In this document: in pieces, positions 10,474 through 22,748 of the stretch
Layout of the letters: each line of letters begins with the position of its first letter
How positions within the stretch are numbered: position 1 is the stretch's first letter
NCBI RefSeq assembly: GCF_000203815.1
Contig: NW_004457735.1
Coordinates: forward strand, 1,364,001 to 1,428,000
DNA length: 64,000 nt
Reading direction: 5' to 3'
Source: Cavenderia fasciculata
Taxonomy: Eukaryota; Evosea; Eumycetozoa; Acytosteliales; Cavenderiaceae
Made by a program: the position numbers and the translations under genes
The notes under the pieces: generated by a model
What the model saw: the letters and a program-made list of their open reading frames with translations, nothing else
Databases searched by the model: none
What the model was told of the DNA's origin: nothing

Positions 10474-11090
10474 ATAGCTTTAGTTTTTTTTTGTTAATAG
10501 TAATATAATAATCAATCAATAGTTAATAATCAATAATAATATAATGCAAATAATGATGATGATCTCTATCCAACATGATATGATATCATATCGATCGATC
10601 GAATTCACAAATGTATGTTTGTAGATATAGATATAGATATAGATATAGATAAACAGGACAGGAAGAACACATCAGATTGCATGGTAGTTGTTGATCATTT
10701 CATTTCTCTCTTCTAACACTTTTCATATCCTTCATCATCATCTATTATAACAAACAGGAATATTTGTACAAGCAGTAAAACAACATAACATACAAGATAA
10801 CACAGATTGAGTTGCAATAAACAACAATCAATTTATTTATCAAAGAGATTATTATTGGATCACCTGAATGATCATTACTCATTTTATTTTATGAGTAGTA
10901 TATCATAGTTTTGGGATAGAAACGACGATGATGATGATGATGATCATCATCATCATCATGAATACAAAACTATACTTTGGCAAGGAATGATCATTACAAC
11001 TATATTTGGATTGAATAATTTCAAGTAAATTTATTTACGATATATTAGATAAAAAAAAAGGTAGGTGATGTAGAGGGATAATCCGGATAT
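10474..11090. other. Convergent intergenic region
   Basis: Lies between the 3' ends of the ATP synthase f gene (+) and the kinesin gene (-). It holds a GATATA repeat (10624-10650) and a perfect 32-base palindrome of ATG/CAT triplets (10928-10959). No gene seen. Confidence 0.5.
10928..10959. repeat. Perfect palindrome of ATG and CAT triplets
   Basis: Sixteen bases of GAT/ATG triplets are followed at once by their exact reverse complement; the centre is between 10943 and 10944. It could form a cruciform, or a hairpin in read-through RNA between two convergent genes. It may simply have arisen by microsatellite inversion. Confidence 0.8.
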
Positions 11091-14000
11091 TTAAGATTTG
11101 TTAAACATCCTTTTAATGAAACTGACGAATCCTTTAATCCATCTTACTGCAAAAAATGATTCGTCACTGGTAATACTCAATTGATTGTTTGAGGTTTGTT
11201 GTTGTTGCGTAGACGTAGTTCCTGTTGATTTGGTTGTGGTTTGAGTTGTAGTTTTGGTTGTTTCGATCTGTTGTTTTGAATAAAATGATTTCTGTTGTTT
11301 GTTAAAGGCTTCCACTTTCTTTTCAAACTCTATCTTTTCCAATTGTAATTCCTTTTGTTTGACTTCAAAGTCTGCCTTGTTGATGGATAATTCCAATAGT
11401 TGAGCCTTGACTGTTTTTTGTTCCTTTTCTACTTGGTCCTGAAGAGTGTAAAAGAGTGATTTCTTTTGTTCAAACTCAGCCTGGTCGTTGTGTAGTTTGG
11501 ATTGTTGCATCTTGATGGCTGAGAGCTCTACCTTTTTGCTATCCTCTGTAACAATAACCAATTGGTGTAGGTCACCATCACCATCAGCAGAACTATCTTT
11601 TTTCATTGATACCGTAAATGGTAATTGATCCATCAATGTTTGTAATAAAGTTGGATCTAAATTAAATATTAAATATTAATATTAGTGTTTTTGTTAATAC
11701 CGGTATGGTAGATAGGTTAGATATGATGATAAATACTTTGATAATGAAGTTTTAATAAATTGTAAGAGTTTTGGATATCAATAGAAATGGAAGGACATTC
11801 TTTACATTTAAGGTTTTTATCTGGATGACTATAATTAATAAAGGGAAATATTAATATTACAATACTAATATTAATATTATATTATGATACAAACTATTTT
11901 AAAAGAGATTGTTGATAGGCTTTACGAAGTTCTGTAAGAGTAGGAGGACGTTCTGAAAATGGAGGAGAGCTATATACAATGCCAAGTTTTGAAAGGTGGT
12001 TATTTACAACGTTGATATCACTTATATGCGATGTAGTAATAAATGAGCTTCCAATGATCATTATGACAATCGCAATAATAGTAGAGACGATTAAAATTTT
12101 ACCAACATTTCTCTTTTGCATTTTTAAAGGTTGTTTGACAAGTTCAACAGTAGTGGAGGAGGAGGGTGATGATAAAGAAGAAGAAGAAGAAGAAGATGAC
12201 GATGATTGTTGTTCGTTACTTGTTGTTGATGTTAAAATATTATTATTATTATTAGTCTTTTCATTTTGTTCTTTTACTATTGTTATTTCTTGTTTTGATT
12301 TAAAATTAATATTGTCATTATTATTATCGATGTTTGTTGTTGATGATTTGGTGGTGGAAGTGGTTGTTGTAGAGGTGGACAGAGTTTCAAATGTATCATC
12401 ATTATGATTGTCTAGTTCTAAAGATTGTAGTTTGTGTTGTTGTTGTTGTTTGAATATAAGTGGAGCATTTAAAAGTGGTGTAGCTTCTGCAGATGACTCA
12501 AGTGTTGGTCTTGTTGATCTATCTTCCAAGATAAATGAAGAGTCTCGAGAAAGTGTTGGAAGGATGAGGTTTCCATTAGAATGTCCAAGTTCAATTGATT
12601 GAGAAGATGATACGAGACCAATGTTGCGTGGAGATAGACGAGGTGATTGAGATCGGATCATGCGATCCCCATCGTCACCAGCATCATCACCAGTATGATC
12701 TGACAATGGAGAAAACATTGCAGGTGAAAGATTCATATCATTTTTAAGATCCATAAATCTATCCATAAATGATTGATGACTATCCTCTTCCTCCTCTTTT
12801 TGATTGGTAGCAACAACTACAAAGTCTTCATCATTATTGTTGTTATTATTGTTATTGTTATTGTTATTGTTGTTTGTGACAATTGCCAATTTTCTAATTT
12901 CATTTTCTTCTTCATCCAAATCGATATCCGATACAGCATCAGCATCATCATCATCACCTTTGCTACTATTACTAGCTGATAAATCTTCGATAGCAAGTTG
13001 TTTGTTACGAGGTGATAAAGCCAACTTGTCACGTGAACTTCTAATGACATGATCTGATATGGTGGTAGTCATGGAGGAGGTCGTTGCGTTACCAATAGTC
13101 TCTGAAGATTCATTGAGCTTCTTTTTGTTGCAAGTGAGTGTACCAAGGTCCTTGGCAGAGTTGACCAAATTGATAAGATCCTCCTTTTCTTTGATCAAAA
13201 AGTCAATATCTTTGCTTTGACTATCCACTTTTGTCAAGAATATTTCAATCTCTGATTCTAGTTCTTTGATGCGGATATTTGCTTTTTCCAACAATTGTTT
13301 GAGTTCAACCACTGTAATTTCCTTGTTGATCTTTGGTTTGTTTGTAATCTTTTTGGCTCTGGTACCAAATTGGATGGTAGACAATGTTTCACTTTCATTA
13401 TTGTTACTTGGAGAACATGCAATAATGAGTGTTGTCTTTGAGTTACCACCCAATGATTCTTGTAATACACGTGTCAACTTTGAATCTCTATAGGGTACGT
13501 GTGACTTGTTTGATGTCAATGAATTAATAACTGTACCCAAAGTTGAAAGTGATTTGTTAATTGTTTTGGCTTCTTGCATTCTATCTCCTTCTGCCAATGT
13601 TTTTGATGCCTAAAAAAATAAATAGATAAATAAATAAATTAATAAAGTTAAATCAAAATTTTAAACCATTTAATCAAAGGTTTTACTTACTCTTTCAGAA
13701 CCAGCCAAATCAACAAGGAATAATTTAGACTTTTTAGATGATAAATCTAAAAGATTTTGTTGTGATAATTCAATCATTAAAATTGAATGACTTCTTGAAC
13801 TTGCCATACTCATATCTTAAATTTAAAAAAGTTAAAAACAAATAATTAGTAAACTATAATGTAATAATAGACTGTTTATATTTATATATAGTTTATACTT
13901 ACTTGTTGCAGCAACAGCTCTATTGTTATTGGTAATATTTAAAAATTCAAAACCATCCTCTGGTGATTGAATCACTGTTTCAGTAACACCTTCAAGATAA

Positions 14001-14838
14001 ATGCCTTTTTCAGGGTGTTCACGAATTGATAAATTCTTTTTTGATTCTAAATAAAGAGATAAATAAAAGAGAATAAATAATCCATCCAAGTTCAATAGGA
14101 ATATACATTAACTATATATATATATATTTACCATCATATAAATCATTAATTTTTTCCATATATAATTCAACAGAAGACATTTTGAGAACAAAAGCAAGAG
14201 CACTATTCTTTTCTCTCATTCTGTTCATGCCATTGAATATTTCTTCGATGATACGAGGGATGATACCATGTCTACTTTGTGGTTCTTCTTCATCGTCTCT
14301 AGTTGGTTCACCATAGATGGTATATGTTTTTCCAGATGCAGTTTGTCCATACGCCAAAATAGTTCCATTGTATCCATCTAAAAAATCAGCTACGATCGGG
14401 GTTGCAACATCGTTGAATAGTGATTCCTGTGAATCTTCAAAGTTGAATGTTCGATCAAATGAGTATTGTTGAACAGATCCATCATCTCTCTAAATATAAA
14501 AAGAGATAGAGAAAAGTGTTAGTTTAACAGATCAATCTAATCATCTCGATTCATTTTAAAGTTTGAATTTGAATACCAACTCTAACAGCGAATGACTTTG
14601 AATCATGAAAGGTGACTATATTATGTTCATTTCTTTTTTGTTCTAGTTCTGTTAATGGACGGAATCTTGCTACTACTCTAATACAATTAGAAGAGTTGGA
14701 TGGAGATGACGATGTAATGACTGGGGACTGTTGTTGTTGTTGTTGTTGTGACTGCGACAACTGAGATGTTGAAGAGTTCAATGTCGACGAAGATGACAAT
14801 GAAGACATTGACAATGTCGATGATAATAGTTCATTCAT
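11091..14838 (-). CDS. Kinesin with transmembrane segment and J-domain, about 1085 aa
   Basis: Seven exons: 14581-14838, 14132-14489, 13903-14046, 13691-13815, 11895-13609, 11737-11828 and 11091-11656. The kinesin motor spans about residues 50-385: V-V-A-R-F-R-P-L, P-loop A-Y-G-Q-T-A-S-G-K-T, switch I S-S-R-S-H-S, switch II D-L-A-G-S-E-R, then I-N-K-S-L-S-T-L-G and Y-R-D-S-K-L-T-R. A short coiled coil and a long Asp/Asn/Ser/Thr linker follow. A membrane segment lies at about 799-819 (I-L-I-V-S-T-I-I-A-I-V-I-M-I-I-G), with Lys/Arg before it. A J-domain-like region follows at 833-897, with L-R-K-A-Y-Q-Q-S-L-L-K-Y-H-P-D-K-N formed exactly across the exon 5/6 splice. The tail is a Gln/Glu/Lys coiled coil ending in a hydrophobic-basic helix. 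The motor resembles the kinesin-1 group. The donor of the first intron is uncertain by a few bases. Lys/Arg before the membrane segment predicts a cytosolic motor and a lumenal J-domain; that is inference. Confidence 0.85.
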
Positions 14839-15341
14839 TTATGTTGTGATTAATACTCTACTATCACACCCAATAACAATCTATATTTATCTCTTTTTTT
14901 TTATTACTATGATTACAATGAATATGAAAATGAATGATGTTTGTGTATATATATAATATAAATATGATGATGATGACTAATTAAATAAATAAATAATGAA
15001 TGATTAATCAATGATGTGATGACGATGATTTCTAAAAACTAACTAACTATAAATATTCATCCAACCAGAAAAGGTTTCTTTTATTTGAAGAGGAAGCAAG
15101 TAGCTGTGATGTTTTTTAGGCAACTTAACTTACCCTTTTTGTGGTTCATTTTTAAAAAAGGGTAGTGGAAACTTATTATTTTAGTAATCTTTATCTTTTT
15201 TGAGTAAAAGAGTGGGGTTTAACTACTCTAGATTAGGGGGGTCACAAGTACAGATTAAAAGTATCATTAATATTATTATTCAAAGATGGATAAGTAGTAA
15301 TAATAATTATAATTAAATAATAATATTTATTTATTTATTTA
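14839..15341. other. Intergenic, promoter of the kinesin gene
   Basis: About 500 bases between the start of the minus-strand kinesin gene and the stop of the minus-strand splicing-factor gene. AT-rich near the kinesin start, less so at 15060-15250. No ORF or RNA gene recognised. Confidence 0.5.
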
Positions 15342-18300
15342 TTATTTTCTTTGTCTTTTAATAGCAGATGGATCAAAATTATGCAAGTCTGAATCTCTTT
15401 TGCTATTTTGTGCGTTGGATGATTTATAGTTGGCAATGAGAGATTCACGGTATTGTTCGAGTGTCTTTTCCAGTTGTGAGAGATCCACATTTTTGGAGAG
15501 TAGTTGTCGTTTCTTGTATTCGGCTACTTCCTCTTCGATCTTTGCCATCTCAGTGTCTTGCATGACGACGGGCATTTCTTTTTTCTTTTCTTCCTCTGTA
15601 AATTCATTGTAGAGTTTGAGTCGTGCTTCCATCTCTTCGTTGGTGCCCTTTCTAATTAATCCATTTAATTTACATAGTTTTTCTAATTCCTCGGTGCTTT
15701 TTGATTGTAATACACTTTTTGGTTTTGGTGGTGGAATTGGATCATTGGAAATTGGAACACCATCAATATCATCATCTTCCATTTCATTATTGTTGGTGGT
15801 GGTTGTTGCCGTTGAATCTGCTGTAGCTGCAGTTGGTGGTGGTTGTTGAGTATCCAATGGCTTATTATTATTATTATTATTATTAAATAAAAATGTAAAC
15901 TTTAATCCTAATACAAAATTCTTTGGGTATAATGATATATGTTCCCAATATGATAATACTTTAATGATTTGATCCTATAAAAATAGAAAAAGAAAGAAAG
16001 ATTAATAAATGATTTCGTATTAGAACATTTTGATTGACTATAGTGTATCATACCTTAAAACTTAAAGCTGAAACTCTTCCAGTTATATTTTTATAGGTAT
16101 CACTTAAATTACTGAATAATAAAGGTAATTTGTTTTCAAATCTAAAAAAGAGACAAATAAATATATTCATTAGAATTTCTAAAAATATTTTGATGATTTG
16201 ATTAATTTAAAAACAACATACAATGAACGATATGAAGAAACATTTTGAACGGAAACTGTACAATTACAAAGGATATCAGAGATTAAATATAGTTTTGGTA
16301 CTTTTGATTTGGCATTGATGGCTCGCAAACCAGCATCAATGATAATATCGACAACTTCTCCACTATACTCTGCGTTATCGATTGAGAATCCCATCACTTC
16401 CATGATTCTTTCTCGTGATGTATTGAGGTACTCTAACATATCCATAAGTTGTTCTCTCTCTGCATATGGCATTTCCTTGATCTTGTGATATCTTGCTTCT
16501 CTTTCTTTACCACGTGGATCGTATATTCTTTCTTTGTTGTTGTTATTGTTGTTATCTCTTCTATCCATATGATCTCTATCTCTTTCATGTCCTCTGTCAC
16601 GATTATGATTATAATCTCTTCCCATGTCTCGGTCTCTGTTGTCGCGATCTCCTCCTCTTCCCATATCACGATCTCCTCTTCCCATATCACGGTCTCCTCT
16701 ATTATGATCAAAGTCACGGTCACGGTCACGGTCGCCTCCTCGTCCCATATCGCGATCTCTTGCCATATCACGATCTCCTCCTCTTCCCATATCGCGATCT
16801 CCTCCTCTTCCCATTTCACGGTCTCTTGGGTGATCCATATCACGATCTCCTCCTCCTCTTGGCATGTCGCCACCTCTTCCTATATCACGATCTCTGGAGC
16901 TGTGTTGGTGGTCTGCCATTCCACGGTCTCTGCTGTGATGATGGTCTGCCATTCCACGATCTCCTCCTCCTCCTCCTCCTCTTGGCATGTCACCACCTCT
17001 ATTTTCCATTTCGCGGTCTCTGCTGTTGTGATGATGGTCGGCCATTCCACGGTCAGGCATACCACGGTCACGATCCCTGCTGTTGTGATGATGGTCAGGC
17101 ATTTCACGATCTCTGCTGTTGTGATGATGATCGGCCATTCCACGGTCTCTAACCATTTCACGGTCACGATCTCTACTATTGTGATGATGGTCAACAATGT
17201 CACGATCCTTGACCATATCACGATCTCTACTATTGTGATGGTCTCTATTAATAGAGATATCCTGGTCTTTGCTATTACGATCCACTTTATCCGCCACATG
17301 TACAACTGTACTTGGTTCATTTGGAATGATAATATCGGTAGTGCTGATATCAAGAATGGGGGTGTTGGGGTCAAGTGGAGGAATATAGAGGAATCCATCT
17401 TTGACAACTTGAATAGGTTTGGATATATCATTGATGGCAAATGATATGGTTCTCCAAGTATAGTATTGGTATTCATCACTATTTGGATTAAATAAAAATT
17501 GATAGATTGGATTATCCTTTTCATTCTCTGTGATTGCCTGTTCAAATGGATATCCTTCAGTTGAAACATAACGTGCCAATTTATCTATTATACTTTTAAG
17601 TGGTTCTTCAGGGTTTTTAATTTGTACCTAAATAGAAATAGAAATAGAAATAGAGTAAATATTTACACTAATTTCATTCCATCATCATTCATTGTTTTAC
17701 ATCTTACCTTTAGAATACTATTATCTGGAGTCAATAATGCTTTGGGAATTTGATTTTTTGCCCAACTTATTTTAAGTTCTTTACCCTGTAAGACGGAACC
17801 GTCCATTGCTTTTTTGGCTTCGACTGCCGCTGGATTGGTAGAGTATTGAATGATGGCACAACTTGGAAAGTTGTTTTTGTTTTCAATGAGTTTAAGAGAT
17901 ACAATGCTTCCAAATTTAATAAATGATTCTCTAAGATCCTCTTCGAGAACATTCTTTGCAAGTGCACGGATATAGATTGCAGTATAGGATGATGTGTCTT
18001 GATCTCTTCCACCATCGTCTTCATATTTTCTCTTTTTATCTTTTTTATCCTTGTAGTAGCCATCTCTATCCTTTTCCTTGTATCCATCTCTATCCTTTTC
18101 TTTGAATCCATCTCCTCTTTCTTTAAAGTTGACAACATCTCTTTGATAACTATCACGTTCATGATCTCTATCTTTAAAATTGTCTCGATCATCTTTAATA
18201 TTCATATCTCTATCCCTATTGTTATTATTATTATGGTTATTAAAGTTGTTGTTGGGATGATGATCTCTATTATTATTATCTCCACGGTGATTATCTCTAT

Positions 18301-20079
18301 TATTGTTATCGCCACCACGATAATTGTCTCTATTATTATTGTCACGATGATTGTCTCTATTATCCCTCATATCTCTATTGTTATCACCACCACGATGATT
18401 ATCTCTATTGTCACCACGGTGATTATCCCTATTGTCTCTCATATCTCTATTATTGTTATTGTCTCTTTGGTTATGTCGATTGTTGTTATCTCTTCCAGTG
18501 TCTCTATTTTCACGATAACTGTCTTCATGGTAATAATCTCCTCCTCCTCCTCCTCCTCCTCGTCTATCATCTCTATTGTTATCACGGTCATCTCTTCGCA
18601 TATTATTATCTCTTGGACCATCTCTATTGTTATCTCTACCGTTGTCTCGATCCCTATTATTATTATTATTGTCACGATAATTATTATCTCGATCTCTAAA
18701 GTTATTATCTCTATCCCTATTGTTATTGTAACCATCTCTATTGTTGTTATTGTAACCACGATCTCTATTATTATTATTGTTGTTATAACGACCGTCTCTA
18801 TCTCTATTATTACCATAACCATCTCTATCCATATCTCTCTTTTCCTTTTCACGTTCTTCTTGCTTTTGTTTAAACTCTTCTTTTAATTCTAAAAAAAACA
18901 AACAAATTAATTAGTTAGATATATAATCTTATTATTATTTAAGGGGCCACAGATACATACCATCAATCAAAAGTTTCTTTGGCTTTTTGATTGAGGAAGA
19001 AGGTGTTGAAGGTTGATGTTTGACAGGAGTAGGTGCAGCAGCAGAAGATGACGATGGGTTAGATGATGATGATGAGGGAGCATCACCTGAATCAAAAATA
19101 GATGGTCTAACAATTGGACCAGCATTGTTTCTATTGGCTGAAGTTGGGTATCTTGCATTACCTTGTTGTTGGTTTTGCTTTGATCTGTTATTATTATTAT
19201 TATTATAGTTATGATTCTTGTTGTTATTGTTATTATTTCTATTCATACCACTTCCACTTCCATCGTCATCTCCATTATCAGCTTGTACAAATCCACTCTT
19301 TACAAACTTTGATTTGTTGTTACCAGATTTGTTGTTATTGCTACTATTATCAAACTCTGCGACAAACTCTTCAAATGCCTTGGCAGTTTCATTTTGATCA
19401 CGTTTCTTCTTTTTCTCCAAGTCTTGTCGGTGCCTGTCCATCATGGATACTTTGGTATTACCTCTTTTGATATCATTCAACGTTTGTTCGGATGCGCTCT
19501 AATTGAAAGAATTGCCATCAATATGCTGTCATTTTGAAATAGACATATATATATATAATATAATATAATATATGTATATATATATATATAAATAGGCATA
19601 TAATAGAGAGATATATATATTATGTATATATGTAGATAATAGATAGTAGATAGGTAGCTATGGTGGGAGGGGTAGGTGAGGAGATGACAAGAACACCACC
19701 AACCACCACCAACCAATCCCAATCCCAATCTTTGCATATCCAATCCATATGTGTTGAACAAGCATTGGAGAAAGGAGAGCGCAGAAGCAGCTTTGAGCCA
19801 ATAAAGTATATAGAGAGAGAGTAACTAATTGTTATCATATGATGACGATATACAAACTTTCATGGTTGATGGTGCAATTGAATCTTGGTCCAATCCATAT
19901 GGCATGGTAATAGGGACGCCATCCAAATCTTCATCGTATTCTTCGTCTACTTGGTTGTTTCGATTGTTGTTGCTGTTGTCGTTGTTGTCCAATGCAGCAG
20001 AGGTACTTGTACTTGTACTTGTATAGGTATCCATTTTATCACTAGGACTAGGATTACTTGTAGTCGTGATATTAGACAT
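15342..20079 (-). CDS. U2 snRNP-associated SURP protein (U2SURP/SR140), about 1355 aa
   Basis: Six exons: 19858-20079, 18961-19498, 17708-18888, 16222-17627, 16054-16141 and 15342-15974; all phases agree. Order of parts: an acidic D-L-D-G-V-P-I motif (exon 1); a helix A-K-A-F-E-E-F-V-A-E-F, as at the start of SR140; a long Asn/Arg/Asp-rich tract (about 265-480); an RRM (I-Y-I-R-A-L ... L-K-I-S-W-A-K); a SURP module (Y-P-F-E-Q-A-I ... Y-Q-F-L-F-N); a second RD/His-rich tract; a CID-like domain (V-P-K-L-Y-L-I-S-D-I-L, then Y-W-E-H-I-S-L-Y-P); another D-D-I-D-G-V-P-I; and a basic end. The RRM-SURP-CID order is diagnostic of U2SURP, a U2 snRNP-linked splicing factor. The first intron (359 nt) is far longer than the others and exon 1 is the least certain part. 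RD and N tracts stand where animals have RS repeats. Confidence 0.88.
16560..17270 (-). repeat. In-frame RD/His-rich coding repeat between SURP and CID
   Basis: Degenerate tandem copies of a short codon block encoding R-D-R-D, R-G-G-D-R-D-M and A-D-H-H-H-N-S-R-D-R. Copies differ by silent and replacement changes. The opposite strand is open for more than 300 codons across this stretch only because of the repeated codons. Confidence 0.8.
18200..18840 (-). repeat. In-frame NNRD-type coding repeat before the RRM
   Basis: About 200 codons of Asn-Asn-Arg-Asp variants with occasional Gly, Tyr and His. Same gene as the splicing factor; the composition makes the complementary strand open as well. 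Confidence 0.8.
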
Positions 20080-20452
20080 ACCTACTATTTGTATCTATAT
20101 CTATACCTATATAAATATCAAATGATAAAGAAAGACTAGACTAAGACTATCTATCTCTATTTTTGTTTTTCTTCAAGATCTATTTAAAAGATGATGATGG
20201 TGTATATCTATTTTACACTTTTGAAATATGTATGTATAATTAGTTTGAAAACAATAAATAATAAGAATATAAGTATGATACTTTATAAATGAACAAATAT
20301 TGGTTTGTTATAATCAAAAAATAAAAAACAAAGGTGGCTTCTTTCTTTTTTTACACAATCAATACATCTTCACCCCCTTATTTGGAAACAGTTATATTTA
20401 TGCCTATACATATAAATACATACAATATATTCACAAACATATATATATATAC
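20080..20452. other. Divergent promoter between U2SURP and SNAPC1-like genes
   Basis: About 370 bases, AT-rich, with TATAAATA and TA-repeat runs before the plus-strand start at 20453. No other gene recognised. Confidence 0.5.
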
Positions 20453-22417
20453 ATGGAGGAGAATGTAGAAAATGAAACCGATTCACAACAACAACAACAA
20501 CAAGATAAATCACACACTCCGGCTGTAGTGCTGGAGGAGAAGGAGAATAGTAATGAGGATGATGATACACACATTTCAGCTACTCCTAGTACTGATACTG
20601 ATACTGATACTACTACAATTCAAAAAGTTGTTACACCCTCAACTGTAACTGCAACTGTACATATTCAAGAAGAACAAGAGAAGAATCGCGATGATGGACA
20701 TCGTTCTGTCGACAACGATGAAGAGGTAGACCAAGATATGGGAGACAAGTCTGATTCAACTATAACTGCGACTTCAACTACAACTACTGTAACCAATCTT
20801 GTTAATGGAGAAGAATCAACGTCTCATGAGACGAATGCAAATAGAAACACAATGATATCTGGATTATCAACTTTAATCAATGTATTAAATGGATCAACAG
20901 CTGCCCAAGTCTCTGCAGCATTGGATACACCTGTTTCCCCAACACCCGAACAACAATCAAATATTGTAGATGTTGATGCAACTACTACTACTACTACTAG
21001 TACTACTAGTACAACATCTACTACTAGTACTAGTAGTACAACCCCTACTACTTCTACTACAAATACAAACGATAATATTATCAATGTTGATAGTATCCCA
21101 AATACACCACGTGGTGAAGAAGCGTGGTGAAGAAGAGGAGGAGAAGATGCAGATGAAGAGGGTGCTGGAGGAGTTGGAGGAGAAGAAGAAGAATCAACAA
21201 CAAGACCAAAGAAAAGAGTAAGAAGTGAAAAAAAAGAAAACAACAACACCAAGAGTAAGACCATCACCTAAACCAGCCAAACCACCAAAATCAACAACAC
21301 CACCAACAATATCATTAGAGCCACCAAGAATTGTTGGTAAAAATACATCAAACACCATTCTAACACATAGAGGTAGAAAGAGAACATCAGAAGAGGACCC
21401 ATCAAGTACTGATATGGATCTATCGGCGTTTGCCTCTACCATTCACACTGAAGTGAATCGTCGTAAAAAGTCGGCAGAAGAATTCCAATTGCATCCCGAT
21501 CGACTCTTGGAATCACTACGAAATGTCATCTTTGGATTCCAACAAACTACCACCTTTACATTCCAATCGTTTAAACAAATGTGGGCTTCCGATCCAGTCC
21601 TCTCTGCCTTTTTCGAAGCTCAACCTTATCAACCCGAACTTGTTCACATCCTTTACTATGGTGTCATTGGTTACACTCTTGTCAATCAACCACTCAATAG
21701 TAAAGCTGCTATTATTTATTGTCTCTATATTATCTATTCTTTACAAATTATTGAAAAACCTTTATCAATCATTATTACTCAAAGTATGTAAAAAAAAACA
21801 AAGAAAAGAAAAGAAAAGAATCACACAATATAATTTATATCTTTATTTACTTTTTCCTTTATTTTCTTTTTCTTTTAGATATTTGGAATTGTTTATTGGA
21901 TTATTATAATTCATTTAAATATAATCAATTGGATGAACCATACCATGTTTTTAGACAACTTCTTAAACTTTCAGCTTTTGAGTTTTCTGCTACACTCCAT
22001 CCTATTTCCACGTTGCCAGTGTTCCGTACCAATAGTACTAGGGTGAGTGCACCCATCATTCCACCTGAACTAGTTGGTGTCAATACAGTGGATGGTTTAA
22101 TCAATGAAAATCATCTAACCACGATGCATACTAGGTACCTTTTATCCAAAAGAAAAGAAAATGTAAGTAATACCAATACCGAGTGTTCAACGAACTTGAC
22201 TCAATTATTCAATACAAATACATACACCTACACCCACACCAACTACACCTTGTGATTGTACTAATAATTTGATTTCCAACCAATCTAGGGTGAAATTCCT
22301 AAATCGCTAAACATTGCCAAACCAGAGTTTGATCAAGATATCAAGAATATATTTGAGGATTACACCATTAGAAAGTATCAAAAAATGTTGCAATCAAAAA
22401 CACCTGGTCTTCCATAA
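20453..22417 (+). CDS. SNAPC1-like snRNA-activating complex subunit, frame disrupted
   Basis: The ATG at 20453 opens an acidic, Thr/Ser-rich N-terminal region of about 226 codons that stops at 21128. A second frame, open from 21222, encodes a Pro/Lys-rich stretch and then the conserved part: F-T-F-Q-S-F-K-Q-M-W, Y-G-V-I-G-Y-T-L, A-A-I-I-Y-C-L-Y-I-I-Y-S. It continues after splicing (exon to 21783, then 21879-22162 and 22289-22417) with P-Y-H-V-F-R-Q-L-L-K-L-S-A-F-E-F. This pattern fits SNAPC1/SNAP43, a subunit of the complex that drives U-snRNA gene transcription. Between the frames lie a 13-base tandem duplication (21110-21135) and an A8 run (21228-21235). Either the assembly has small errors or the gene is split or damaged. 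The conserved C-terminal part itself is intact. Confidence 0.65.
21110..21135 (+). repeat. 13-base tandem duplication inside the SNAPC1-like gene
   Basis: Two exact, adjacent copies of CGTGGTGAAGAAG. Thirteen bases is not a multiple of three, so the copy changes the frame and a TGA falls in the second copy. Confidence 0.95.
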
Positions 22418-22748
22418 TAATAATAACCCCTCCCAACCAACCCCTAATATTAATACAACCATTCACGAACCAACCCCCCAATACATACTTGCGTTCTCAA
22501 TTTTTTAAGTCTTTTTAACACACTTGGACTTGTGACGTATCAATTTCCCGATGATCATCATATTTATCGTTGACTGAATCAATAATATTATCATTTATTT
22601 GCTTCGACCTATTTTTCTGAGATAATTACCAAAATCTATAAATGGAAAATGTTTGAATTGGACACAGGAAATCACATCATTTCGGTATTTTTTTTTTACT
22701 ATCAAACTTAACAAACAAATAATATAATAATAACAAACATCAAAAATC
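22418..22748. other. Intergenic between SNAPC1-like and Tpt1-like genes
   Basis: About 330 bases: a C-rich, A-rich 3' trailer of the SNAPC1-like gene, then an AT-rich promoter for the next plus-strand gene. Nothing else recognised. Confidence 0.45.

Noticed and set aside
11091-11656. A separate coiled-coil gene next to the kinesin.
   Set aside because: Its first codons join in phase to the J-domain exon at 11737-11828, which joins in phase to the kinesin exon. One gene explains everything.
16560-17270. CRISPR-like regular repeats.
   Set aside because: The units are contiguous coding repeats with no unique spacers, in a eukaryotic gene.
16449-18886. Long open frames on the plus strand (over 290 codons) opposite the splicing-factor gene.
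   Set aside because: They exist only because the RD and NNRD codon repeats read without stops on the other strand; the products are Ile/Ser/Val monotony with no domain.
19499-19857. A separate gene inside the long first intron of the U2SURP gene.
   Set aside because: The open frames here are TA-repeat translations (Tyr/Ile) with no protein texture, and the flanking exons read as one protein.
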